Assembly: GCF_000718135.1 (NCBI RefSeq)
Contig: NZ_JOEM01000018.1
Span: 93,254 to 157,253 of the forward strand
From: Streptomyces cyaneofuscatus
Lineage (GTDB): Bacteria > Actinomycetota > Actinomycetes > Streptomycetales > Streptomycetaceae
Direction: 5' to 3'
DNA: 64,000 nt
Part shown: positions 40,804 to 49,283 of the stretch, piece by piece
Layout of the letters: each line of letters starts with the position of its first letter
Numbering within the stretch: position 1 is the stretch's first letter
The notes under the pieces: model-generated
What the model was told of the DNA's origin: nothing
Databases searched by the model: none
The model's input: the letters and a program-made list of their open reading frames with translations, nothing else
Position numbers and translations under genes: made by a program

Positions 40804-42107
40804 CCCCCCTCGATCTCGCCGGCTACCTGATAGCCGGCCTGATGACAGCCGTTGCCCTGTGGCGTATGCCCGCTGCCCTGTGGGGAGACGAGGAGGACCG
40901 CAGACGGCGGGCCCTGTGGGGCTGCTACGCCGGGTTCGCGATCGCCCTGTGGACGAAGACCGAGGCGGTGCGCACCGGACTCAACAACAGTGCCGTCACC
41001 GATCTCGCCGTCCTCATCAAGCACTACACCGCGACGGTGGCGATTCTGGCCATCCTCAGCTACATCGTCGCCATCTACGGCAGCTACCCCGAGGCGGGCA
41101 CCGTCCCCCGCCACGTACGGTTCGCCCGGCTGGTCCAGCAGGTCGCGGCGAAGGCCTCCGTGGCGACGCTGATCCTGCTGACCGTCCTCTTCTTCACCGT
41201 GGTCGACCGCTCGGTCCCCTCCGACCGCTTCGTCTCCGACCACGCCGGCGAGTGGGGCGCCACGCTCTACATGAGCGTCTTCTACCTCTACCTCGGCGCC
41301 GCCTCCGCCGTCTGCGCCTTCCAGTGGGCGCTGGCCACAGCCGACGCGCACCGCCGCCATCTGCGCATCGGGCTCGGGATGATGACGTTCGCGATGTTCA
41401 TCGGCGTCGGTTACACGGTCAGCCGGACCCTGTTCCTCTGGGTCAGCGTGGTGGACGAGCCCAGCGAGGCGTTCGCCCTCCGCTTCGACCAGGTGACCGA
41501 GGCGGCGCAGCTGGTCCTCTTCGCCTTCTTCGCCCTCGGCGCGTCCGTCCCCGCCTTCAGCACCGGCGCACGCCGGGTGCGGCTGTGGCGGGCCCAGGTC
41601 CGGCTGCACGCCCTCTGGTACGAGCTGATGGCGTCCTTCCCCGACCAGCCCTTCGATCCGCCCGCCTCCCTGCCCCGGGAGCTCACCCGGTTCAGCGCCC
41701 CGGCCGACCTGCGCATCGACCGCTGGGCCGCCGACATCGCGGACGCGGTGGAGAAGCTGCGCCATTACGTCCCCGACGAGCTGGTGGCCGCGTCCGAGGA
41801 GGCCGCCGCCCGGGACGCCGCCGACACCCGCCGGGCGGCGGCGCTCGGCGACGCGTACTGGATCCGGGCCGCCCTGCTGGCCAAGGAGTCCGGCGCGCCC
41901 GCGGGCCCCGCCGCCGCGGTCGCCGCCCAGCAGGCCGCCGACCAGGACGGCGAGGTGGCCCGGCTGGAGCGGGTCGCCGCCGCGTACCGGACGGTCACGG
42001 TGGAGCGCGCCCGCGAGGTGCTCGTGGCGGCGACCACCCGTACAGCGGAGACGACGCGTACATCGGAGACCGCCCGTACATCGGAGACGACGGAGCAGAC
42101 CTCATGA
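40800..42107 (+). CDS. MAB_1171c-like polytopic membrane protein
   Basis: 435 residues. The first 240 hold about seven membrane segments (starting LAGYLIAGLMTAVALWRMP). The rest is cytoplasmic and helical, with RAQVRLHALWYELMASFPDQP near 265 followed by Ala/Glu-rich helices and a Thr/Glu repeat (TAETTRTSETARTSETTE) at the end. This matches the actinobacterial family annotated as MAB_1171c putative transporter, found next to XRE and ImmA/IrrE genes. Its function is not established. It may be a sensor rather than a transporter. Start and stop both overlap neighbours by 4 bases. Confidence 0.75.
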   Translation: MTPLDLAGYLIAGLMTAVALWRMPAALWGDEEDRRRRALWGCYAGFAIALWTKTEAVRTGLNNSAVTDLAVLIKHYTATVAILAILSYIVAIYGSYPEAGTVPRHVRFARLVQQVAAKASVATLILLTVLFFTVVDRSVPSDRFVSDHAGEWGATLYMSVFYLYLGAASAVCAFQWALATADAHRRHLRIGLGMMTFAMFIGVGYTVSRTLFLWVSVVDEPSEAFALRFDQVTEAAQLVLFAFFALGASVPAFSTGARRVRLWRAQVRLHALWYELMASFPDQPFDPPASLPRELTRFSAPADLRIDRWAADIADAVEKLRHYVPDELVAASEEAAARDAADTRRAAALGDAYWIRAALLAKESGAPAGPAAAVAAQQAADQDGEVARLERVAAAYRTVTVERAREVLVAATTRTAETTRTSETARTSETTEQTS

Positions 42108-42694
42108 GCACCACCACCACCGCCGAGCACACCACCCTCGCGCGGACCGTCACCGACGTGCTCCAGCCCCGCAACGCCCTGCTGGCCGGGATGCTCGGCA
42201 TCGGGCTCGCCGCGGCGGGCGACTGGACCGGGCTGCTCTGGGGGTTCCTCGGGGCGCTCTGCGCCGGGCTGATCCCGGCCGGGTACATCGAGTGGGAGCG
42301 CGGACGCGGCACCTGGGGCGACCGCCATGTCGTGGACCGTACGAAACGGGCCCCGATCTTCTTCGTCATCCTCGGCTCCATCGGGGCGGGTTCGGTGGTG
42401 ATGGTCCTCGGGAACGCGCCGGGCGGCATCCTCGTCGCGATGCTCGCGCTCTGGGTGATGACGATCGGGCTGCTGGCCGTCAACACGGTGTGGAAGATCT
42501 CGGTCGACTCGGCGGTGGCCTCGGCGGTGGTGGCCCTGCTCGCGGTCGTGCACTCCCCGTGGTGGCTGGCCGCGTACACGCTGACGGTCGCCGTCTGCTG
42601 GTCGCGGGTGGCCCTCGGCTACCACACGGTCGCGCAGACCGTGGCGGGTGCGGCGCTGGGGGCGGCGACGACGGTGGCGTACGCGTTCGGCTGA
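42104..42694 (+). CDS. PAP2-like membrane protein
   Basis: 196 residues with five or six membrane segments. The C-terminal motif SRVALGYHTVAQTVAGAALG resembles signature 3 of PAP2 lipid phosphatases (SRxxxGxHxxxD). The Asp is replaced by Gln, and signature 1 is only hinted at (DRTKRAPIFF). It may dephosphorylate a lipid such as a polyprenyl diphosphate, or may be a degenerate member. It overlaps the preceding membrane gene (ATGA) and closes the four-gene unit. Confidence 0.75.
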   Translation: MSTTTTAEHTTLARTVTDVLQPRNALLAGMLGIGLAAAGDWTGLLWGFLGALCAGLIPAGYIEWERGRGTWGDRHVVDRTKRAPIFFVILGSIGAGSVVMVLGNAPGGILVAMLALWVMTIGLLAVNTVWKISVDSAVASAVVALLAVVHSPWWLAAYTLTVAVCWSRVALGYHTVAQTVAGAALGAATTVAYAFG

Positions 42695-42744
42695 GCCGTC
42701 GCCTCCCGTGCGCCTTCGGCTGGGCGTTCCCCTCCCGTACGCGC

Positions 42745-42760
42745 GGCCGGGCGCCCGGCC
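42745..42760. terminator. GC palindrome after the PAP2 gene
   Basis: GGCCGGGCGCCCGGCC is a perfect 16-bp palindrome 50 bp after the stop. It could fold into a short hairpin. No T-tract, so a weak terminator call. Confidence 0.4.
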
Positions 42761-42856
42761 TCCCCGTACGCCCCGGCGCGCGGCAGTCCTTACGGTCCCG
42801 TGACACGGGTGCGCCGCGCACCGCCCGGCGGTCGCCTCGCCCCTAGCGTGGCCGCC

Positions 42857-43963
42857 ATGCGCGTACTGGTCACCGGCGGAGCCGGGTTCATCGGGTCACA
42901 TATCGTCGCCGCACTCGCCGCGGCCGGGCACGAGAGCGTGGTGCTGGACGCCCTGCTCCCCTCGGCCCACCCCGGCGCCACGGTCCCCGAGATCCCCGGG
43001 GCCCGGCTGGTCGTCGGGGATGTCCGGGACCGGGAGGCGGTGGCGGGGGCGCTCGCCGGGGTCGACGCGGTCTGCCACCAGGCGGCGATGGTGGGCCTGG
43101 GCAAGGACTTCGCGGACGCGCCGCTGTACGTGGGGTGCAACGACCTGGGTACGGCGGTGCTGCTGGCCGAGATGGCCGCCGCCGGGGTGCGGGACCTGGT
43201 GCTGGCCGGGTCGATGGTGGTCTACGGCGAGGGCCGCTACGACTGCCCGCACCACGGCACGGTCCGGCCCGGCCCGCGCCCGGAGGCCGGGCTGCGGGCG
43301 GGGAGCTTCGAGCCCCACTGCCCGGACTGCGGTACGGAGTTGGTGCCGGGCCTGGTCTCCGAGGACGCGCCCGCCGACCCGCGCAACGTGTACGCCGCCA
43401 CCAAGCTCGCCCAGGAACACCTGGCCGCCGCGTGGGCCCGGGCGACGGGGGGCCGGGCGGTGTCCCTGCGCTACCACAACGTGTACGGGCCGGGGATGCC
43501 GCGCGACACCCCGTACGCCGGGGTCGCCTCGTTCTTCCGCTCGGCCCTGGCGCGCGGCGAGGCGCCCCGGGTCTACGAGGACGGGCGCCAGCGCCGCGAC
43601 TTCGTCCACGTCCGCGATGTCGCGGCGGCCAACGCGGTGGCCCTGGAGGCGGTACGGGAGCGCCGGGCCGCTTCGTTCACCGCGTACAACTGCGGCAGCG
43701 GCGAGCCGCACACGATCGGCGAGATGGCCACGGCATTGGCGGCCGCGCACGGCGGGCCGGAGCCGGTGGTGACCGGGGAGTACCGTCTCGGCGACGTACG
43801 CCATGTCACGGCGGACTCGCTGCGGCTGCGCGAGGAGCTGGGGTGGCGGCCGGGGGTCGGCTTCGCGGCGGGGATGGCGGAGTTCGCGCGGGCCGGGCTG
43901 CGGGGGGCCGAAGCCTCTCGGATCGCGGCGGCGCCCCAGCCCGTGGGGGCTGAGGCGCCGTAG
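42857..43963 (+). CDS. NAD-dependent epimerase/dehydratase with Cys/His insert
   Basis: 368 residues of the extended short-chain dehydrogenase fold. The NAD motif is VTGGAGFIGSH (5-15), and the catalytic Tyr-Lys is in NVYAATKLAQEHL. RYHNVYGPGMPRDTPYAGVAS and the final motif GDVRHVTADSLRLREELGWRP are typical of nucleotide-sugar 4-epimerases and related enzymes. Between the catalytic Ser/Thr region and the Tyr lies an insert with CPHH and HCPDCG (about 131-160), a possible zinc knuckle. ATG at 42857. Convergent with the ParB-like gene. Confidence 0.88.
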   Translation: MRVLVTGGAGFIGSHIVAALAAAGHESVVLDALLPSAHPGATVPEIPGARLVVGDVRDREAVAGALAGVDAVCHQAAMVGLGKDFADAPLYVGCNDLGTAVLLAEMAAAGVRDLVLAGSMVVYGEGRYDCPHHGTVRPGPRPEAGLRAGSFEPHCPDCGTELVPGLVSEDAPADPRNVYAATKLAQEHLAAAWARATGGRAVSLRYHNVYGPGMPRDTPYAGVASFFRSALARGEAPRVYEDGRQRRDFVHVRDVAAANAVALEAVRERRAASFTAYNCGSGEPHTIGEMATALAAAHGGPEPVVTGEYRLGDVRHVTADSLRLREELGWRPGVGFAAGMAEFARAGLRGAEASRIAAAPQPVGAEAP

Positions 43964-43974
43964 GAACAGGCCGG

Positions 43975-44000
43975 GTGAGCCTGGGTCAGCGCGGGCTCAC
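43975..44000. terminator. Hairpin between convergent genes
   Basis: GTGAGCC (43975-43981) and GGCTCAC (43994-44000) pair around a 12-nt loop in the gap after the epimerase gene, and include the stop codon of the minus-strand gene. Confidence 0.5.
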
Positions 44001-45523
44001 ACCCCGGCGCACTGCCCCGTGCGCGGGCCGTGGACCTCGTTGGCCCGGCCCGTGGTGTCCGGTGCCGGAAGGTTGCCGGAGCACGCCACGGGACCGGTGA
44101 CCTTGTTGGCGGCGAGCAGGACGCCCCCGGTGTTGCCGGTCAGGACGACGGCCCCGGTAACCGCGTTGGCGGTGCAGCCCGGGCCGCCCAGCCGGACGGG
44201 TCCGGTCGTACGGCTGATGGCCAGCGGCCCGGTGACGCCCGACCCGCACACGTGGACCGCGGCGGCGCGGTCGGACTGGAGCGGGCCCTGAAGCGTGGAG
44301 CCGGTCAGCACGAGGGCGGCGCCGGCGCGGACGGTGACCGGGCCGCGCAGGGCGGCGCGGTCGACGCAGGTGACGCCGCTCGTGACGGTGAGCGGGCCGT
44401 TGCGCACGCCGGTGATCTTCGTGGTGCAGGCGGGGGCGCGCAGCACCCGGGACTTGTAGTCGAGGGCCTCGGCGAGCTTGCCCGGCTTGGCGTCCGTCAG
44501 GGGCTTGCTCAGCTTGGCGAACTCCCCGCCCGTCTCCTTCTTGCCGCCGTTCCACTCCGCGATCCGGCCCAGCTGGGCGGCGGTCCTCCCGTCGTCGACG
44601 ACCGCGTCCGGGGCGAGCGCGGCCATGGACTTCGAGGCGCTCTTGACCAGGTCGAGGTACGGGCCGGGGGAGGTCAGGTCGTACGCGGCCGTGTCGTGCT
44701 CCCCGCGCAGCCAGGAGCCCCACGAGAACTCCAGGAACTCGGTCGCCCCGTCCGGGACTTCGTAACCGATGTCGCGCGTGAAGTAGACGAGGCTGCGGTA
44801 CGGGTCGTCGCGGAAGTTGGTGACCCCCAGCCGGTCCGGCAGCTGGTCCACGGCCAGCGGCTTGTTGTTCTCGTCGCGCAGCCAGACCTTCTTCTCGGCG
44901 GTCATGCGCTGCCAGAAGGCGGTGGTGGAGAGGGAGCTGAAGTTGTCGGTGACGCGGAGGCGGATCGGCAGCCGGGCGGAGCCGTCGGGGCCCTCCAGGA
45001 AGGACGTCAGGGTGTGGTGCCCGTCGGTGAGGTAGAGCTTCCCGCCGGGGCCGATGACGGCCGTCTTCATCGGTGCGACGGACTTCTCGGTCTCCTGGCC
45101 GAGCGGCACGGTGCAGGTGAAGCTCGCCGGGTCGTCCAGCCGGGCGCCGGGGCTCACCGAGGCGGCCTCGCCCTGGCCGTTGGTCTCGCACCAGTCGTCG
45201 AAGCGCTTGTTGAAGCCGCCCGCCGCCTCGTCCCGGTCGCCGCCGTACCGGCCGAGCTTGTAGAAGACCTGGTCGAAGCCGAGTACGGCCTGGGTCGGGT
45301 GGAGTTCGCCGAGGGTGACGTCGATCAGATCGCCCGGCTGGGCGCAGGCGCGCGGCAGCGGCCCGCTCCCGGCGCACGCCCCCGCACCGCCCGCGCCCCC
45401 GGCGCTACCGGGGCTCGCCGCGACCGCCCCGGTGGAGGCGCCGACGACGACCGTGCCCGCCGCCAGCACTCCGGCCAGCAGCCGGGCCCCGCGCCGGGGC
45501 AGGCCGGTACTCGCTCTGTTCAT
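43997..45523 (-). CDS. Secreted ParB/Srx-like protein with repetitive C-terminal domain
   Basis: 508 residues. A Sec signal (about 1-36, core LLAGVLAAGTVVVGASTG) is followed by a ParB/sulfiredoxin-like domain (about 62-330), recognised by DLIDVTLGELHPTQAVLGFDQ and YLTDGHHTLTSFLE. The last 140 residues are a Gly/Val/Thr-rich repeat region with GPV, GPL and TG turns and scattered cysteines (CTTKITGVRNGPLTVTSGVTC and on). It looks like a small beta-helix of the kind found in surface proteins. The active-site-like DGHHT motif outside the cell is unusual. ATG at 45523 after AGAGGA. Function unknown. Confidence 0.78.
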   Translation of the reverse strand: MNRASTGLPRRGARLLAGVLAAGTVVVGASTGAVAASPGSAGGAGGAGACAGSGPLPRACAQPGDLIDVTLGELHPTQAVLGFDQVFYKLGRYGGDRDEAAGGFNKRFDDWCETNGQGEAASVSPGARLDDPASFTCTVPLGQETEKSVAPMKTAVIGPGGKLYLTDGHHTLTSFLEGPDGSARLPIRLRVTDNFSSLSTTAFWQRMTAEKKVWLRDENNKPLAVDQLPDRLGVTNFRDDPYRSLVYFTRDIGYEVPDGATEFLEFSWGSWLRGEHDTAAYDLTSPGPYLDLVKSASKSMAALAPDAVVDDGRTAAQLGRIAEWNGGKKETGGEFAKLSKPLTDAKPGKLAEALDYKSRVLRAPACTTKITGVRNGPLTVTSGVTCVDRAALRGPVTVRAGAALVLTGSTLQGPLQSDRAAAVHVCGSGVTGPLAISRTTGPVRLGGPGCTANAVTGAVVLTGNTGGVLLAANKVTGPVACSGNLPAPDTTGRANEVHGPRTGQCAGV

Positions 45524-45682
45524 GACGTCCTCTCCCCACACCCGTACGCGTTCTTCGCTGGAAAGATCGCAAGGCGCGGCGACGCCCGTACGGACGGGGC
45601 ATGAACGGGTGATGACGCTGTCATGCCACGGCGGGACCGGGGGCCGGACCGGACCGACCGGACCAGGCCGAGCGCCCGACCC

Positions 45683-46789
45683 TCACACCGCCGGGAGCGT
45701 GACCGAGAAGCAGCAGCCGCCCTGGACGTTGCGGACCTCGGCGCGCCCGGCGTGCGCCTCCACGATGCCGCGCACGATGGCCAGGCCCAGGCCCGCGCCG
45801 GCCGGGGGCGTACGGGCGTGGCTGCCGCGCCAGCCGGTGTCGAAGACGCGGGGCAGGTCCTCCTCCGGGATGCCGCCGCAGCCGTCGGTCACCGACAGCA
45901 CGACCCCGCCGTCCGAACGGTGCGCAGACAGGGCCACCGTGCCGTCGGCCGGGGTGCGGCGGATGGCGTTGATCAGAAGATTGCCCAGCACCCGGCTCAT
46001 CTCCTTGCCGTCCACCTCCACCGGCACCGCCTCGATCCGGTCGCCCACCAGTCGCACCCCGCGTTCGCGCGCCAGCGGTCCGGCCCCGGCCAGTGCGTCG
46101 TCGACCAGGTCGTAGAGGGAGATCCGGGCCGGGGCGAGGGTGAGGGAGCCGGCGTGGATGCGGGAGAGTTCGAAGAGGTCCCCGACCATGCCGTTCATGC
46201 GCTCCACCTCGGTCCGTATCTGCCGCAGATAGCGCCCTGAGTCGGGGGCCATGCCGTCCTCCAGCGCCTCGGCCATCGCCCGCAGCCCCGCCAGCGGCGT
46301 GCGCAGATCGTGCGAGATCCAGGCGACGAGTTCGCGCCGCGAGCTCTCCAGGGCCCGCTCGCGCTCCCGTGAGCTGTCCAGCTTGGCGCTGGTGGCGGCC
46401 AGCTCGCGGGTGAGCGCGGCCAGTTCGGCGGTTGGCTGCCCCGCAGGCGCCGCGAAGGTGCCGCCTTCGCCGAACGACCTTGCGGCCAGGGTCAGTTCAC
46501 GGCTGCGGGCGGCGACCCAGCGGCCCAGGAGTACGGCGGTGGCGAGGGAGACCACGGCGGCCATGGCGACGACGGTCGTGACGACGTACAGGTCGTGCGA
46601 GGACAGGAACATCGCCCAGGCGACCGTCAGCGTCCCGGCGAGCATCGCGGTGACGGCCACCCCGGCGACGACGGTCACCGAGACGACCAGCGAGCGGTGC
46701 CGCAGGAGGCGCAGGACGAGCGCGCCAAGCAGCCCGGCGGCAGCCGCACCGAGAAAGGCGAACAGCGCGATGAGGAAGAGGTCACGCAC
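45683..46789 (-). CDS. Two-component sensor histidine kinase
   Basis: 368 residues. Two membrane segments (about 4-28 and 38-62), possibly a third (70-92), come before a HAMP-like linker. HisKA has its phosphoacceptor in AWISHDLRTPLAG (His about 160). HATPase_c follows with N box LGNLLINAIRRTP and G boxes DGCGGIPEED and GAGLGLAIVRGI. There is almost no extracytoplasmic loop, so the signal is likely sensed in the membrane. Its start overlaps the response regulator by 8 bases. Confidence 0.94.
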   Translation of the reverse strand: MRDLFLIALFAFLGAAAAGLLGALVLRLLRHRSLVVSVTVVAGVAVTAMLAGTLTVAWAMFLSSHDLYVVTTVVAMAAVVSLATAVLLGRWVAARSRELTLAARSFGEGGTFAAPAGQPTAELAALTRELAATSAKLDSSRERERALESSRRELVAWISHDLRTPLAGLRAMAEALEDGMAPDSGRYLRQIRTEVERMNGMVGDLFELSRIHAGSLTLAPARISLYDLVDDALAGAGPLARERGVRLVGDRIEAVPVEVDGKEMSRVLGNLLINAIRRTPADGTVALSAHRSDGGVVLSVTDGCGGIPEEDLPRVFDTGWRGSHARTPPAGAGLGLAIVRGIVEAHAGRAEVRNVQGGCCFSVTLPAV

Positions 46790-47699
46790 GGCCTGCTCCC
46801 TCCGTACGGCCGGTGGCCTCCGCGACCGCCGTGGCGGCCGTGACCGCCGCCGCCTCCGTGGCGTCCGCGACCTCGGTGGCCTCCGTGACCGCCGCGTCCT
46901 CCGCGACCTCGGTGGCCTCCGTGACCCCCGCGTCCTCCGCGACCTCGGTGGCCGCCCCGTCGCCCGGGAGGTCCAGCCGGTACCCCACCCCCCACACCGT
47001 GCGGATCAACCGGGGCCGAGCCGGGTCCTGTTCGACCTTGCCGCGCAGCCTGCGGATGTGGACGGTCACCGTGGACAGGTCGCCGAAGTCCCAGCCCCAC
47101 ACCTCCCGCATCAGCTCCTCCCGGCCGAACGCCCGGCCAGGATGCCGGAGAAGGAAGGCGAGCAGGTCGAACTCCCGCAGTGTCAGGGCGAGTCCCACGC
47201 CGTCGCGGGACGCGCTGCGGGCCACCGGGTCCAGCCGCAGCCCGGCGCCCGACAGCGGCCGGGCCCCCTCGGCGGCGGGCGCTCCGGCCCCGGCGCGGCG
47301 CAGCACGGACTCGACCCGGAGCACCAGTTCGCGCGGGCTGAACGGCTTGGTGACGTAGTCGTCGGCCCCGGTCTCCAGGCCGAGGATGCGGTCCTCCTCG
47401 TCCCCGCGCGCGGTCAGCATGATGACCGGCACCGGCCCGTGCGCGCGCATCCGGCGGCACACCTCGAACCCGTCCATGGCGGGCAGCATCAGGTCCAGGA
47501 CGACGAGGTCGGGCCGGGCCGCCGCGAACCGTTCCAGGGCGGCCGGCCCGTCCCCCGCCCGCTCGACGGCGAACCCGGCGCGGTGCAGATAGCCGACGAC
47601 GACCTCGGCCACGGTCGGGTCGTCGTCCACGACGAGGACCCGGCCCCGCGCGGCGGCGGGAGCGAGGGCGTGCGGCGGGGCGAGCGGGGTGTTCTCCAT
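46782..47699 (-). CDS. OmpR-type response regulator with repetitive C-terminal tail
   Basis: 305 residues. Receiver domain (about 20-132) with acidic pocket VVDDD, phospho-acceptor Asp in LVVLDLMLP, Thr in MLTARG and Lys in VTKPFS. Winged-helix output domain (about 150-245) ending VWGVGYRLDLPG. Then 55 extra residues of Ala/Thr/Glu/Val repeats that relatives lack (see 46867-46956). Partner of the kinase just downstream. Divergent from the glycosyltransferase set at 47824, which it may control. Confidence 0.94.
   Translation of the reverse strand: MENTPLAPPHALAPAAARGRVLVVDDDPTVAEVVVGYLHRAGFAVERAGDGPAALERFAAARPDLVVLDLMLPAMDGFEVCRRMRAHGPVPVIMLTARGDEEDRILGLETGADDYVTKPFSPRELVLRVESVLRRAGAGAPAAEGARPLSGAGLRLDPVARSASRDGVGLALTLREFDLLAFLLRHPGRAFGREELMREVWGWDFGDLSTVTVHIRRLRGKVEQDPARPRLIRTVWGVGYRLDLPGDGAATEVAEDAGVTEATEVAEDAAVTEATEVADATEAAAVTAATAVAEATGRTEGAGRA
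46867..46956. repeat. 36-bp tandem repeats in the response-regulator gene
   Basis: About 2.5 copies of a 36-bp unit start at 46867, 46903 and 46939, differing by one base. They encode a 12-residue repeat, TEVAEDAxVTEA, at the C-terminus. The next 50 bp carry shorter related motifs. Being a multiple of 3, copy changes keep the frame. Confidence 0.85.
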
Positions 47700-47823
47700 G
47701 CCGTCCACCTTCGCACCGCGCTCCGGCGCGCCGCAGAGCCGTGCGCCGCCATCCGGCCGACGTCCATGTTTCGTAAGAACCTGAAGACCGGAATGTCGGA
47801 GTTGTCTCCGTAGGGTGAGGCGG

Positions 47824-48600
47824 GTGACCGATTCCTCTGCCGCCCTTCCCGATGCCACCGTCCCGCCCACCGCTTCCCGGAGAGCCGTCCCGAGGGCCGA
47901 CATCGTCCTGCCCTGCCTGGACGAGGCGGCCGCCCTGCCCTGGGTGCTCGACCGGATTCCCGACGGCTGGCGCGCGATCGTCGTCGACAACGGGTCGACC
48001 GATGGTTCGGCCGAGCTCGCCCGTTCCCTCGGCGCGCACGTCGTCACGGAGGAGCGGCGCGGGTTCGGCGCGGCCTGCCATGCCGGACTGCTGGCCGCCG
48101 AGGCCGAGTTCGTCTGCTTCTGCGACTGCGACGGCTCGCTGGACCCCGCGTTGCTGGCCGGGTTCGTCCGGCGGATCGCGGACGGCGAGTGCGATCTGCT
48201 GCTGGGCCGCCGCCGCCCGGAGAGCCGGGGCGCCTGGCCGCCGCACGCGCGCGCGGGCAACCTGGCGCTCGCCCGCATGCTCCGCCGCCGTACGGGGCTG
48301 CGCCTGCACGACCTCGGCCCGCTGCGGGCGGCCCGCCGCGCCGACCTGCTGTCCCTGGACCTCACCGACCGGCGCAGCGGCTACCCGCTCCAGATGGTGG
48401 TCCGGGCCTCGGACGCCGGGCTGCGGGTCGCCGAGACCGATGTCCCGTACCGGCCGCGTACGGGAAAGTCGAAGGTGACCGGTACCTGGCGCGGCACCTG
48501 GCACGCGGTACGCGACATGCGCGGCGTCCTGCGCGAGCCACCGGCGGACCGGGCGCATGCGCCGGCGCCCGCCCCGAGCGGAACGGGGGCCGCCCGATGA
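47824..48600 (+). CDS. Family 2 glycosyltransferase
   Basis: 258 residues, GT-A fold: ADIVLPCLDEAAALPWVLDRIP, VVDNGSTDGSAELARSLG, and the metal site region CFCDCDGSLDP, close to dolichyl/polyprenyl-phosphate sugar transferases. No C-terminal membrane helices. The GTG at 47824 is preferred by spacing to a GAGG, with another GTG 9 bases upstream in frame. Its stop overlaps the DUF2064 gene (ATGA). First gene of a three-gene unit. Confidence 0.9.
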   Translation: MTDSSAALPDATVPPTASRRAVPRADIVLPCLDEAAALPWVLDRIPDGWRAIVVDNGSTDGSAELARSLGAHVVTEERRGFGAACHAGLLAAEAEFVCFCDCDGSLDPALLAGFVRRIADGECDLLLGRRRPESRGAWPPHARAGNLALARMLRRRTGLRLHDLGPLRAARRADLLSLDLTDRRSGYPLQMVVRASDAGLRVAETDVPYRPRTGKSKVTGTWRGTWHAVRDMRGVLREPPADRAHAPAPAPSGTGAAR

Positions 48601-49283
48601 GCGCGTACGGACCCACCGGCACCACCCCGTACGGACCCGACGAGCCCACGGAGCTGCTGGTCATCGCGAAGGAGCCGGTGCCCGGCCGGGTCAAGACCCG
48701 GCTCTGTCCGCCCTTCTCCCCCGCCGAGGCCGCCGAGCTGGCCGCCGCCGCGCTCGCGGACACCCTGGAGACCGTGCTCGCCCTCCCCGCCCGGCGGCGC
48801 GTCCTGGTCCTCGAAGGGCGGCCGGGCCCCTGGGTGCCGCCGGGCGTCGAGGTGGTCCCGCAGAGCGCGGGCGGGCTGGACGAGCGGCTCGCGGCGGCCT
48901 TCGGGAGGTGTACCGGGCCGGCCCTCCTGGTCGGCATGGACACCCCGCAGATCACCCCGGCCCTGCTCGCCCCGGCCCTCGTCCCGGACGCCTGGGAGGG
49001 CTGCGACGCCTGGTTCGGCCCCGCCGAAGACGGCGGCTTCTGGGCGCTGGGCCTCGCGCAACCCGATCCCGCCCTGCTCCGGGGGGTGCCCATGTCCGTC
49101 CCGGAGACCGGTGCGGTGCAGCGGCGCCGGCTGGTGGAGGCCGGCCTCGCGGTACGGGACCTGCCGGTCCTCCTCGACGTCGACACCGCGTCCGACGCGC
49201 ACCGGGTGGCGGCCGACGCCCCCGGCGGCCGGTTCGCCGCGGTGCTCGGCCGGCTGACCGGGGCGGGGGCGGGAGTGCGATGA
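48597..49283 (+). CDS. DUF2064 (TIGR04282-type) glycosyltransferase-like protein
   Basis: 228 residues of the DUF2064 family, with the nucleotidyl/glycosyltransferase-like start LLVIAKEPVPGRVKTRLCPPFSP and the central VGMDTPQITPALL and GPAEDGGFWALGL. This group is annotated as TIGR04282 arsenosugar-biosynthesis glycosyltransferase in some species, but that role is not shown here. Overlaps both neighbours by 4 bases. Consistent with a joint sugar-transfer pathway with the GT2 enzyme. Confidence 0.85.
   Translation: MSAYGPTGTTPYGPDEPTELLVIAKEPVPGRVKTRLCPPFSPAEAAELAAAALADTLETVLALPARRRVLVLEGRPGPWVPPGVEVVPQSAGGLDERLAAAFGRCTGPALLVGMDTPQITPALLAPALVPDAWEGCDAWFGPAEDGGFWALGLAQPDPALLRGVPMSVPETGAVQRRRLVEAGLAVRDLPVLLDVDTASDAHRVAADAPGGRFAAVLGRLTGAGAGVR

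Noticed and set aside
46867..46956. A CRISPR array
   Set aside because: The repeats are directly adjacent without spacers and encode an in-frame protein repeat.
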